Shown: positions 36,357 through 44,956 of the stretch, piece after piece
Layout of the letters: the number at the start of each line of letters is the position of its first letter
Position numbering within the stretch: the first letter of the stretch is position 1
Origin: Chitinophaga vietnamensis
GTDB taxonomy: Bacteria > Bacteroidota > Bacteroidia > Chitinophagales > Chitinophagaceae
Direction of reading: 5' to 3'
DNA: 64,000 nt
NCBI RefSeq assembly: GCF_902167635.1
Contig: NZ_CABHMS010000007.1
Location: forward strand, 124,001 to 188,000
Made by a program: the position numbers and the translations under genes
Notes under the pieces: generated by a model
Told to the model about the DNA's origin: nothing
What the model saw: the letters and a program-made list of their open reading frames with translations, nothing else
The model's database searches: none

Positions 36357-37502
36357 CTACTTCACACTAAACCTGTACACTGTTGTTTGTGTGTATGTTT
36401 CGCCGGGTTTGAGGATGACATTTGGAAAAGTAGGCTGGTTGGGAGAGTCCGGGAAATGCTGTGTTTCGAGGCAAAGGCCTGCATGTTGCGGGTATTTGCG
36501 GTTACCGGTGTGGGTGAGGGTACCATCAAGGAAGTTACCGGAATAGAACTGGATGCCGGGTTCTGTGGTGAGCACTTCCATGAAACGCCCGCTGCCAGGA
36601 TGATAGAGGGTGGCTGCTGTTTCGAGGGCGCCTGCTTTTTTATCAAGGACCCAGTTGTGATCGAAGCCGCCTTTTACTTTGTCGATGTCGGCGCCCACTT
36701 TTTTGGCGGTGGTGAAGTCCATCGGCGTGCCTTTCACGGGGAGCTGGCGGCCGTCGGGAATGAGTTTGTCGTTAACGGGCGTGTATTTGCTGGCATTGAG
36801 TTGCAGCTCATGACCGAGGATGGTGCTATCGCTGCCGGCAGAGAGATTGAAATAACTGTGATTGGTGAGATTCACCGGTGTGGGTTTGTCGGCAGTAGCT
36901 TTGTAGGCGATCTGCAGGGCATTGTCGGGAGTGAGCGTGTACACTACCGTTGCCTGCAAGGCGCCAGGGTAGCCTTCTTCACCGTCTTTGCTGGTGTAGG
37001 AAAGCGTGAGGCTGCTGTCGCCACGCAGGGTGGCGTTCCAGATCACTTTATCGAAACCTTTAAGACCGCCATGCAGCGTGTTGCCGTGGTCGTTAGGCGC
37101 GAGTTTGTATTCTTTGCCATCCAGTTTGAAGGCGGCGTTGGCGATGCGGTTGGCATAACGGCCGATGAGGGCGCCGAAGTAAGGCTGTCCTTTCTGCTGG
37201 TAGCCGGCCAGTGTGTCGTAGTTGAGCACCACATTGCCTTTGTTGCCATTTTTATCGGCGGTAATGATATCGGTGACGATGCCGCCATAGTTCAATATTT
37301 TTACGATGGTGCCTTGCTGGTTTTGCAGGGTGTATTGCAATACTTCCTGCCCGTCTGTTTCGCCATAGTGGCGCGGATTGGCGGTGGTGGTCATGGTCGT
37401 GTCTTTCGTGTTTTCCGTCGAAGTGGAGTGGTTGTTACAGGAACCCAGCACTGCGGCGCCGGTTACAAAGAGAGCAGCTATTGCCCTGGTTTTCATTTCC
37501 AT
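36357..37502 (-). CDS. galM: Aldose epimerase (GalM-type), lipoprotein
   Basis: 381 residues. The leader ends in a lipobox (AAVLGSCNNHS), so the protein is exported and lipid-anchored, unlike cytoplasmic GalM. Mutarotase marks are LNYGGIVTDI, FGALIGRYANRIANA, NDHGNTLHGGLKGFDKVIW, VNLTNHSYFNL (with the catalytic His) and a C-terminal TEPGIQFYSGNFLDGT (with the catalytic Glu). It interconverts anomers of arabinose, galactose or glucose, here probably in the periplasm. It is the last gene of the GH51-Nudix-epimerase operon. Confidence 0.9.
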   Translation of the reverse strand: MEMKTRAIAALFVTGAAVLGSCNNHSTSTENTKDTTMTTTANPRHYGETDGQEVLQYTLQNQQGTIVKILNYGGIVTDIITADKNGNKGNVVLNYDTLAGYQQKGQPYFGALIGRYANRIANAAFKLDGKEYKLAPNDHGNTLHGGLKGFDKVIWNATLRGDSSLTLSYTSKDGEEGYPGALQATVVYTLTPDNALQIAYKATADKPTPVNLTNHSYFNLSAGSDSTILGHELQLNASKYTPVNDKLIPDGRQLPVKGTPMDFTTAKKVGADIDKVKGGFDHNWVLDKKAGALETAATLYHPGSGRFMEVLTTEPGIQFYSGNFLDGTLTHTGNRKYPQHAGLCLETQHFPDSPNQPTFPNVILKPGETYTQTTVYRFSVK

Positions 37503-37561
37503 AACGTATACTATTTTGGTATTTAACGATCGATGAATATAGGCAATTTTCTGCTTTCAGA

Positions 37562-38230
37562 TCAAAAGCGGAAAACATCCCTATACTTCTTGCGATCGAT
37601 GCGGTAGTAGAAGGCGCCTTTCCGTGATCCTTCCATGTCTTTATCATTGAGTTTTACGAGCAGGCCGGAGGCGAGCATCTTGCGGCTGAAGTTCCCTTTG
37701 TCGAGGGCGGTATCATACACGCTTTCGTATAGTTGTTGCAGTTGTGGCATGGTGAAGCGGGTGGGCAGCAGTTCCATGAGCAGCGGTTGTATGGCCGCTT
37801 TGAGTCGCAGCTGTGTGATGGCTGTTTGCACCATTTCGTTGTGATCGAAGATCAGTTCCGGGTGATGATGTATGGAGAACCATTCTGCATGGAAATCGGT
37901 GCGCAGCGGCTGTTGGTATTTGCGGATATCTATCAATGCAAAATATGCCAGCGATACGGTGCGCTCTACGCTATCGCGGCCAGGGGCGCTGAACAGCTGC
38001 AATTGTTCCATGTAGATGTCATCGAGGCCGCTCAGGTCTTTGAGCACGCGGGCGGCGGCATCATCGGCGCTTTCTTCTTCCTGCACGAAACCGCCCATCA
38101 GGCTCCAGCGGCCTTTGCAGGGCTCGAAGCCGCGCCTGATGAGCAGCACTTTCAGATCCTGGCCATCGAAGCCAAAGAGGATACAATCTACAGCGAGTAA
38201 CAATCTTGTCTGGTGGGCATATCTTTTCAT
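37562..38230 (-). CDS. Nudix-fold transcriptional regulator (AraR/NrtR-like)
   Basis: 222 residues: an N-terminal Nudix fold (LLLAVDCILFGFDG onward) and a C-terminal winged-helix part (TMPQLQQLYESVYDTALDKG, then FSRKMLASGLLVKL). The Nudix box is broken: after Gly and the first Glu, the REUxEE core reads RVLKDL, so pyrophosphatase activity is unlikely and ligand sensing likely. In Bacteroides thetaiotaomicron a Nudix-type AraR represses arabinose genes. The setting here, 13 bases after a GH51 arabinofuranosidase and before an aldose epimerase, fits the same role (inference). Confidence 0.85.
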   Translation of the reverse strand: MKRYAHQTRLLLAVDCILFGFDGQDLKVLLIRRGFEPCKGRWSLMGGFVQEEESADDAAARVLKDLSGLDDIYMEQLQLFSAPGRDSVERTVSLAYFALIDIRKYQQPLRTDFHAEWFSIHHHPELIFDHNEMVQTAITQLRLKAAIQPLLMELLPTRFTMPQLQQLYESVYDTALDKGNFSRKMLASGLLVKLNDKDMEGSRKGAFYYRIDRKKYRDVFRF

Positions 38231-38243
38231 AACCTGGTTGTGT

Positions 38244-39788
38244 TTACTGCAGCTCCAGCACTACTACAGAAAATGGAGGCAGTTTTACCTGTATGCTGCT
38301 TCCCAAGGTAACATCTTTAAAGGAAGCAGGCTTGATCCTGTCAGGTTTCGCAAAGGTATTATAATCCTGCAATTTTGCAGCGCGAAGTATGCGGCCGCTC
38401 ACTTTATGGTACTGCTGGCCGCCGGTGTTGATGCTGATCTCCTGCGGGCGGCTGGCATCGATATTCACCAGCGAGATATGTGTGATGCCTGCTTTGTTCT
38501 TTGAAGCGGATACGGAAACGGCCGGCAGCGATTCTCCCTGGTACGTGTATACGTTTACGTTAGCCTGTACGGGTATCAGGGTGGCGTCCTGGTGCACATT
38601 GTACATCTCCATCACATGATAGGTAGGCGTCAGCAGCATGGAATCGCCTTTGGTGAGGATCACGGATTGCAGCACATTTATGGCTTGTGCGAGGTTGGCC
38701 ATCCGCACGCGGTCGGCGTGGTTATTGAAGATGTTGAGGGTAACGCCGGCGATCATGGCGTCGCGCATGGTGTTTTGCTGGTACAGGAAACCCGGGTTGG
38801 TACCGGCTTCCACATTATACCATCCTCCCCACTCATCTACCACCAGCGCTATTTTCTTCCCTGGGTCATATTTATCCATGATGGCGGAATGCTTGTTGAT
38901 CAGCTCTTCCATGCGCAGTGCCGATTGCATGGTACGGAAATATTCCTGCTCGGAATAGTTGACGGCATCGCTTTTATTGTCCCAGTTGATTACGGCATAG
39001 TGATGCAGCGCGATACCTTCCAGCATATGATGCGGGATGTTCTTCATGAGCACTTCTGTCCAGTTATAATCGGAAGAGTTGGCGCCGGAGGCAATGCGGA
39101 AAAGCTTTCCGCCGGCGGGCGCCGCGCTCATGAAGGTGGCGTATTTGCGGTACACGTCCGCGTAGTATTCGGGGCGCATGTTGCCGCCACAGCCCCAGGC
39201 TTCGTTGCCTACGCCCCAGAAATGTACTTTCCAGGCATCTTTACGGCCATTTTTCTCCCGAAGCTGCGACATCGGGCTTTGACCGCTGAAGTTCACGTAC
39301 TGTACCCAGTCGGCCAGCTCCTGCACGGTGCCGCTGCCTACATTGCCCGCCAGGTAAGGCTCTGCGCCGAGGCGCTCGCACATGTCGAGGAAGTCGTGGG
39401 TGCCGAAACTATTATTCTCTGTAACGCCGCCCCACCAGGCGTTTACAATAGCGGGCCGCTTGTCTTTCGGACCGATGCCATCTTTCCAGTGATAGGTATC
39501 GGCAAAGCAGCCACCTGGCCAGCGCAGGTTAGGTATCTTCAGATTGCGCAATGCGGCGATCACATCATTGCGTACGCCGGCGGTATTGGGAATATGCGCG
39601 GTGTCGCCTACGTAAAAGCCGCCATAGATGCAGTGTCCGAGGTGCTCGGCAAAATGTCCGTAGATGTTACGGCTGATCACCGGCGCTGCGGCGTCCTGAC
39701 GGAGAGAAACAGTATTTTGCGCAGCCGTGCGCTGTGTCAGTAACAACAGGCACATGAGCGCCTGTATCAAAAAACGTGGTTGTTGCAT
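38244..39788 (-). CDS. Alpha-L-arabinofuranosidase, GH51
   Basis: 514 residues from the ATG at 39788, which gives a good signal peptide (LMCLLLLTQRTAAQ); a start at 39812 adds eight residues. GH51 marks are IYGHFAEHLGHCIYGGFYVG, NLRWPGGCFADTYHWKDGIG, GVGNEAWGCGG with acid/base Glu196, and LVVDEWGGWYN with nucleophile Glu319. The enzyme removes arabinofuranosyl groups from arabinan or arabinoxylan pieces, in the periplasm or at the surface. It is the first gene of the operon with the Nudix regulator and the epimerase. Confidence 0.93.
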   Translation of the reverse strand: MQQPRFLIQALMCLLLLTQRTAAQNTVSLRQDAAAPVISRNIYGHFAEHLGHCIYGGFYVGDTAHIPNTAGVRNDVIAALRNLKIPNLRWPGGCFADTYHWKDGIGPKDKRPAIVNAWWGGVTENNSFGTHDFLDMCERLGAEPYLAGNVGSGTVQELADWVQYVNFSGQSPMSQLREKNGRKDAWKVHFWGVGNEAWGCGGNMRPEYYADVYRKYATFMSAAPAGGKLFRIASGANSSDYNWTEVLMKNIPHHMLEGIALHHYAVINWDNKSDAVNYSEQEYFRTMQSALRMEELINKHSAIMDKYDPGKKIALVVDEWGGWYNVEAGTNPGFLYQQNTMRDAMIAGVTLNIFNNHADRVRMANLAQAINVLQSVILTKGDSMLLTPTYHVMEMYNVHQDATLIPVQANVNVYTYQGESLPAVSVSASKNKAGITHISLVNIDASRPQEISINTGGQQYHKVSGRILRAAKLQDYNTFAKPDRIKPASFKDVTLGSSIQVKLPPFSVVVLELQ

Positions 39789-39823
39789 AACGGGAATGTA
39801 TATCTCTCCCAAAAAAAAGAAAT

Positions 39824-39842
39824 AATTGTCATTTATACAATT
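39824..39842. promoter_or_regulatory. Palindrome upstream of the arabinofuranosidase operon
   Basis: AATTGTCATTTATACAATT has 6-bp perfect arms around 7 bases and lies about 35 bases before the start codon of the GH51 gene. It is a candidate binding site for the Nudix-type regulator encoded in the same operon. No reference motif could be compared here. Confidence 0.4.
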
Positions 39843-39854
39843 AAAATCTTTCGA

Positions 39855-40007
39855 AACGGATTAATTTGTTTTGGAAAACGAGGCATTCGCCAATTTATCT
39901 ACGACTGGTTCCCGAACTACGGCACAGATGCCAACGCGCATCTTCAGCTGATCCGCAAAAGTTTACCGGGCCACCACCCCGGCGAGGCGGTAACCCGGAT
40001 CAAATAA
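39855..40007 (+). other. Short reading frame of doubtful status, possible gene remnant
   Basis: A frame on the plus strand ends at 40007, with a protein-like last part (FIYDWFPNYGTDANAHLQLI followed by a basic HHPGEAVTRIK end). Upstream, towards an ATG at 39780, it runs through the control region of the GH51 gene, so that part is not coding. The base composition rises from AT-rich to GC-rich near 39875, as if a gene end had been left here. I recognise no family. It could be a remnant or chance. Confidence 0.2.
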
Positions 40008-40011
40008 TATT

Positions 40012-41751
40012 TTACTTGTTCCCAACAATCCTCAACCAGCTCTTGCCAGCGGGCTTGTCGTTGCCCTGCAATGTAATACCGATCCAGTCCATAATAGATG
40101 GCACCACATCAAAGATAGACGGGGCCGGATCTGTCTTATCCAGCGCAGCGCCCACAAAATCCCAGCTGTAATTGCCTACGATGGTGAAATCTTTCTTTGA
40201 AGGACTGCTGTCTTTGAGCTTGTTGCCGCTCTTGTCATTACTGCGCCAGTTACCGATCAGGTTTTTATAGTTCGGATGTGCCGCGTCGATATCGGTGATG
40301 AAAGCATACTTCTTCACCACATCTGCCGGCAGCGCAGCGTTCCAGATGCGTACATTGGCCATGTACATGTCCACTACGTTATCGGGGTACCATACTTCAG
40401 GGTTATAGCCGATAATAAGCGGACTGGGCGACTCCAGTGTTGGCGCGCCATGCAGGATCTTGCCGGTACCGGCAGGAATACCGTCCATGTACACATTTGC
40501 CGTATATACGTGACCGTTAGTTGCATCGTTGGTATGTGTGATAGTAGCGGCTATCGAATGGAAATTACCATCGTTGATGCCCTGCGACATCTCTGTTTCG
40601 GTAGCGTTGGCGCCATCCTGCATCACGAATACTACTTTATCATAACTGCGGTAAAAAGACCAGCCCGGGATCGTTCCATCCAGGCGTACACACTTGGTGA
40701 GGAAAGGCGGAAAGGTAAATTGATAGTTGCCATTAGGCCCTTTGTTGAATTTCACCTGCGCCTCTATTGTCATGTTGCCGCTGCCGGGGTTGTAAAGGCC
40801 GCCGTCATTGTTTTCCGCACGCACATAGCCCGGATCGCCGCCATGATAGCGCACGCCATAGTCCATCATACGAGGCCCGTCTACTTTGCCGGGCACGATG
40901 AGCGGACTGTAAAATACCGTGAAAGTACTACGTTCCATTTCCGATTTGCCCCCCATCTGTTGGGCGTAACCGCCACTGGTAGATTGTATCACCACGAGCC
41001 AGTCTTCATTGGCGGTATCTTTACGCGCCTTCAGGGCGTCCATCATCTTCCCGATATAACTATCCACATCGGTGATGGCTTGCCGGTACACCGGATTATC
41101 GCTGAAACCCGCTTGCAGTCCCGCTTTAGCAGGGCTGCTGAAATTTGCGATCACAACTTGCTCGCTGCCGTTCGCAAGTTGTGCAATGGCGGCATTGGCC
41201 ACGCCTTTGTCGCCATCCGTACGACTTACATTGATCACTTTATCGGCCTGGTTGAGCAGGAAGTTGTTAAGATCTTCCCATTGTGTGATGGCAGTCACTT
41301 TCGTCTTGCTGTCATCTGCTTTCAGGTAGTGAATAAAGCTCTCGTAGTATTTGATATCGCTATGGCCACCCTCGACAGATTTGGGTATGAGCGTGCTGTC
41401 GCCGATCTGGTGCTTGAGATAAGGCATACCAGTGGTGAGCCCTGCCCAGCCGGCGGCGACAGTAGATACGGTATCATTTACGCCGCTCCACGTATATACG
41501 CTATGTGGCAGCAGGCTGGCGATCACGGAAGGGTTGATACTTTGCACCAGCTTGCCCGGTGCGCCATCGATGCCGATCAGCAGCACCTTTTTCTTGCGCA
41601 ACCTGGCGCCACCGAAAGTTTGATCAACCGAGTCGCGGTCGTAATGCGCCAGCGAGGGCGCCTCTTTCTTGCAGGCGCTGAAACCTGCCGCCAGTGCCAC
41701 TGCCACCGCTATCACGCCACCGCGTATATGTCCTGATATTAATTTCTGCAT
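40012..41751 (-). CDS. Phosphodiesterase-like/LamG lipoprotein, paralogue 1
   Basis: 579 residues. The lipobox is FSACKK (Cys27). Residues 54-285 resemble the alkaline-phosphatase superfamily (type I phosphodiesterase): first metal Asp62 in VLLIGIDGAPG, and the GWAGLTTG loop. The later metal sites are lost: the usual D-x-x-GH region reads IANFSSPAKAG and the DHGG site reads QSTSGG (residues 256-261). From about residue 320 a LamG/concanavalin-like domain follows (MTIEAQVKFNKGPNGNYQF, WSFYRSYDKVVFVMQDG). The end, with LIGNWRSNDKSGNKLKDSSP, is of the DUF4983 type. It is the last gene of the 12-gene operon, 17 bases after paralogue 2. Confidence 0.75.
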   Translation of the reverse strand: MQKLISGHIRGGVIAVAVALAAGFSACKKEAPSLAHYDRDSVDQTFGGARLRKKKVLLIGIDGAPGKLVQSINPSVIASLLPHSVYTWSGVNDTVSTVAAGWAGLTTGMPYLKHQIGDSTLIPKSVEGGHSDIKYYESFIHYLKADDSKTKVTAITQWEDLNNFLLNQADKVINVSRTDGDKGVANAAIAQLANGSEQVVIANFSSPAKAGLQAGFSDNPVYRQAITDVDSYIGKMMDALKARKDTANEDWLVVIQSTSGGYAQQMGGKSEMERSTFTVFYSPLIVPGKVDGPRMMDYGVRYHGGDPGYVRAENNDGGLYNPGSGNMTIEAQVKFNKGPNGNYQFTFPPFLTKCVRLDGTIPGWSFYRSYDKVVFVMQDGANATETEMSQGINDGNFHSIAATITHTNDATNGHVYTANVYMDGIPAGTGKILHGAPTLESPSPLIIGYNPEVWYPDNVVDMYMANVRIWNAALPADVVKKYAFITDIDAAHPNYKNLIGNWRSNDKSGNKLKDSSPSKKDFTIVGNYSWDFVGAALDKTDPAPSIFDVVPSIMDWIGITLQGNDKPAGKSWLRIVGNK

Positions 41752-41768
41752 AATGCGATCATTTAAGG

Positions 41769-43445
41769 TTAGAAGAATTTAAGCCACAGGCGGCCGCTGA
41801 CCTCCCACTCGGGATTGATCTGCAAATTGAGCCAGTAGGCGATCTGGTAAAATACTTCGGAACTATAGGGTGGTGTTTGCAGATCGATGTTACCGGCGCA
41901 GGGCAACACATAATCCAGCAGGTCCCAGGTATAGCCGCCTTGTAACGCGAAATCCTTACCCCTGGCGCCCGGCGCCATATTGCGGAATACGCCGCCTTTA
42001 CGCTCCTTGCAAGGCCAGTAGCCGATCAATTTACCGTAGTAAGGATGCGAGGCATCGATCACATTGGTGCAGGAATATTTCGTGATCACATCTTCTGCCA
42101 GCGAATCTGCCCAGATGCGTACGTCTGTCATATACATGTTTTCCGGCGTACCCAGCGACCCCGGGATATACCCCATCGTGAGTGGCGCTGTAGTAGTTAC
42201 ATCGCCGATGGCCGTGATCTCCTTACGGTTGTTGAAAACACCATCGGTAAAGGTTTTCACCCATCGCTTCTTGTTGGCATCTGTATAGATCACCGCCGTA
42301 AGCTGATGCCAGAGCGCATTGTTCATATTAGCTCCCTTGCATTGGATATTGCCGCCGGATTTACGGCCGAAATTAATTTGCCAGTAGCTGCCTTCCTGGA
42401 AGAAACACCAGCCAGGCACGCCGCCATCAAAGGAGGCACGCTTGGACAGGAACGCAGGATAGTTGGCGGTAAAGCCCGCGGTAGCAGTACGCATCTTACA
42501 CTCTATGGTATAGTTACCCGTGCTGCCGAAATTATACATGCTCTTATCTCCCAACACCGCATTTACTGCTGATGCGCCCTGGTCATACATGCGCACACCG
42601 TATTTGATGGCCTGTGGCATATCGACCTGGTGCCTGAACAGATCCGGGCAATAGAACAGGGAGAAACAATTCATCTCCTCGTTAGAGTCGCCACCATAGC
42701 TGTTATCGATACCGCCATGTGTGGACTGCACGATCACGAGCCAGTTCTCATTCGCAAAATCAGGGCGGCTTTTCATCGCATCAATGAGGCTGCCAATATA
42801 GCCGTCCACCTTAGTGATGGCAGCAGCATAGGCCGGCGAAGATGCGCTGAAGGCCGAAGCGCGACCGGCTTTGTTGATGCTGTTGAAATGTGCGAACATC
42901 AGGTCCAGGCTATCTTTTTTCAGATGTGCAACTGCAGAGTCGCGCACTACGGCATCATCATCTTTCGTAGTCACTTTCGTTACCACATCGGCCAGCAAAG
43001 TTTTGTGCAATTGTTCCCAACCCGTTACAGATACGGTTTTGAGGTTACGCTGCCCCGATTTTTTCACCAGCGACAAAAAAGGCGCATAACGCGCGCCACT
43101 GGCGGATCGCGGCGTGAGCGTGCTATCACGGATATTATTTTTAGCCACGCTTACACCGGTCAGGATATTGGCCCAGGAGGCGCCATCGTTGGTGACGCTG
43201 TCGGCCAGCGATTCATAACTATAGGTACTGTGTTCCATCATCCCCTGAAGCACAGGCGGTACGGCCTTTTTCAGCTCCAGGCCCGACAGTCCGTCCACTA
43301 TGATCACCAGCACCTTACTTTTGTCGGAGAACTTCGGTTGCGGTGTATTATCGCTGGATACCAGCCCCACCTTTGTACAGGCCGCCAGCAGCATGGTGGC
43401 GGCGAGTGTACATCTCCTCAGATATTTTACAGAGATCATGCGCAT
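41769..43445 (-). CDS. Phosphodiesterase-like/LamG lipoprotein, paralogue 2
   Basis: 558 residues. The lipobox is LLAACTK (Cys23). The phosphodiesterase-like part has Asp51 in VLVIIVDGLSG and WANILTG. The expected D-x-x-GH site reads FAHFNSINKAG, and the DHGG site STHGG (residues 241-245), so one His is kept and the Asp is lost. The LamG-like half includes YTIECKMRTA and GVPGWCFFQEGSYWQINFG, and the C-terminal part has LIGYWPCKERKGGVFRNMAP. It lies between the M60 peptidase gene and paralogue 1. It is probably a surface-exposed binding protein rather than an enzyme (inference). Confidence 0.75.
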   Translation of the reverse strand: MRMISVKYLRRCTLAATMLLAACTKVGLVSSDNTPQPKFSDKSKVLVIIVDGLSGLELKKAVPPVLQGMMEHSTYSYESLADSVTNDGASWANILTGVSVAKNNIRDSTLTPRSASGARYAPFLSLVKKSGQRNLKTVSVTGWEQLHKTLLADVVTKVTTKDDDAVVRDSAVAHLKKDSLDLMFAHFNSINKAGRASAFSASSPAYAAAITKVDGYIGSLIDAMKSRPDFANENWLVIVQSTHGGIDNSYGGDSNEEMNCFSLFYCPDLFRHQVDMPQAIKYGVRMYDQGASAVNAVLGDKSMYNFGSTGNYTIECKMRTATAGFTANYPAFLSKRASFDGGVPGWCFFQEGSYWQINFGRKSGGNIQCKGANMNNALWHQLTAVIYTDANKKRWVKTFTDGVFNNRKEITAIGDVTTTAPLTMGYIPGSLGTPENMYMTDVRIWADSLAEDVITKYSCTNVIDASHPYYGKLIGYWPCKERKGGVFRNMAPGARGKDFALQGGYTWDLLDYVLPCAGNIDLQTPPYSSEVFYQIAYWLNLQINPEWEVSGRLWLKFF

Positions 43446-43462
43446 AATTTTTTTCTAGATAA

Positions 43463-44926
43463 TTACCTGATATCGTTCTTCCATATCTCTTCTGTCAGCA
43501 GCGGCAGGTCGCTTACATCGGCCTGTGCCGCGGCGGACACGTTAATGCCCCAATGCGTGAAGAAAGGCTTCAGGTTCACACCTGCGTAGCGACTGGCTTT
43601 TACGTAGAAGAAATTTTTCTTCACTTCGTTGATGTATGACAACCTTTGTTCGTGGCGGGCTTCTTTACAGATATATCCCATCATGCCATAGCCGTAACGT
43701 TGGAACAGCTGTACAAAGGGCACGAGGCGCTGAAACACATCGGTGATCTGTGAAAAGGGCCGGGTGGTATCGCCTTTGTTCACCCAGTCGAGCGCGCTGC
43801 CAACGAAGTTCTGGACCGGGTCATACACGCGTGGCGGTTTTAATCCATGACGTTGTGCGATCTGGAAAACGAAAAGGTTGTTGGAAGTTTCGCCAAGGCC
43901 ATCGGGGCCGCTCCAGCTCCACATGTCATTCATCTGGAAGTTGTGGCCTACCTCGTGGAAAGGCCCCCAGCTGGCGCCGTGGTTGATGGCAGCTGTATCG
44001 AGGAACTCACTGTGCCAGTCGAGGTACGCCATGCAAGGATAGCCATTATGGCCGCTCCCCGCCGATATCTGGATATCGAGCACAAAGCGGTGCGGCGTGC
44101 CTGGCGCCTGGTCTATCGGATCAGCAGGATTATCAGAGAGGCCGTACCATTCGTGGTAATCTTTCTCTATCACCTCGTCCCATTTTCTCACCACGGCATC
44201 GGCGCTGAAATTATCCAACATGCCTATCAGCACTTTGCGGTAAAGGGTCATGATGAAGCGTTTGCCGCGCAATTCCAATACCGGCACCTGTGAGTGGCGT
44301 ACCTGCTCTTTCCAGGTGGCATCAGCGCTTTCACCGAGCACGAAGTCGGGCGATTTGCACACATTACTGAGTGTTACGGTGATCTTTTTGTTAGAAGGGC
44401 CTGTGGGGATCAGGTAGATAAGCCCTCCGTAGATATTGCGGATATAGTTCACGCCGGGCAGTACGGTCTTGTTGGTAACGATCACGCCTGCACGTAGTTG
44501 CGGATATTTGCCGTTTATATTATCTGTATGCGATCCTACCTGTACGGTCATGCCTTCGGCGCCTTGTGGCATTTCAATCTTCACCAGTTCGCCGGGAGCG
44601 GCGTAGTAGCCGGTGCTGAGCCACTGGCCGGGCGGTACGCTGATACGTATCTGCGGGGAGGCGATCTTGTAATTGAGATCGAGGGTCACTTGAACGTTCT
44701 GCAAGCGCGGCTCTACTACAGATACCAGCCCCGGGAATTTGCGCGCGTCGGGAAACCCGCTGCTGTCGATCCTGAGCATGCTGGTATCCACGCCGCCGAG
44801 GCCAGTGGTATCTTTTTTCAGCGGCGTATTGTAGCCATCTTTATAATTATAATCTTTCTTACAGGCCGAGATCATCAGCAGCAACAACGATATACCTGCA
44901 ACGGTCCTGGTAATGGATATTTTCAT
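43463..44926 (-). CDS. M60-type metallopeptidase, lipoprotein
   Basis: 487 residues. The lipobox is MISACKKD (Cys22). A beta-rich N-terminal half comes first (RISVPPGQWLSTGYYAAPGE), as in M60/enhancin-like proteins. The gluzincin site is HEVGH (His324, Glu325, His328) in WGPFHEVGHNFQMND, and the downstream Glu346 in LGETSNN is 18 residues away, within the HExxH-8/28-E spacing of M60. Known relatives cut mucin-like O-glycoproteins at the cell surface. It is the only clear hydrolase in the 12-gene operon. Confidence 0.88.
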   Translation of the reverse strand: MKISITRTVAGISLLLLMISACKKDYNYKDGYNTPLKKDTTGLGGVDTSMLRIDSSGFPDARKFPGLVSVVEPRLQNVQVTLDLNYKIASPQIRISVPPGQWLSTGYYAAPGELVKIEMPQGAEGMTVQVGSHTDNINGKYPQLRAGVIVTNKTVLPGVNYIRNIYGGLIYLIPTGPSNKKITVTLSNVCKSPDFVLGESADATWKEQVRHSQVPVLELRGKRFIMTLYRKVLIGMLDNFSADAVVRKWDEVIEKDYHEWYGLSDNPADPIDQAPGTPHRFVLDIQISAGSGHNGYPCMAYLDWHSEFLDTAAINHGASWGPFHEVGHNFQMNDMWSWSGPDGLGETSNNLFVFQIAQRHGLKPPRVYDPVQNFVGSALDWVNKGDTTRPFSQITDVFQRLVPFVQLFQRYGYGMMGYICKEARHEQRLSYINEVKKNFFYVKASRYAGVNLKPFFTHWGINVSAAAQADVSDLPLLTEEIWKNDIR

Positions 44927-44956
44927 TGATCAGTGTTTTAAGTTGAATGCCTTTGA

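Noticed and set aside
37562-38230. MutT-type pyrophosphatase as function of the Nudix protein
   Set aside because: The Nudix box lacks the catalytic Glu residues and a winged-helix part follows, so a regulator is more likely.
38592-39743. Long plus-strand frame of 383 codons opposite the GH51 gene
   Set aside because: It is antisense to a complete GH51 enzyme with both catalytic Glu residues and has no recognisable domain.
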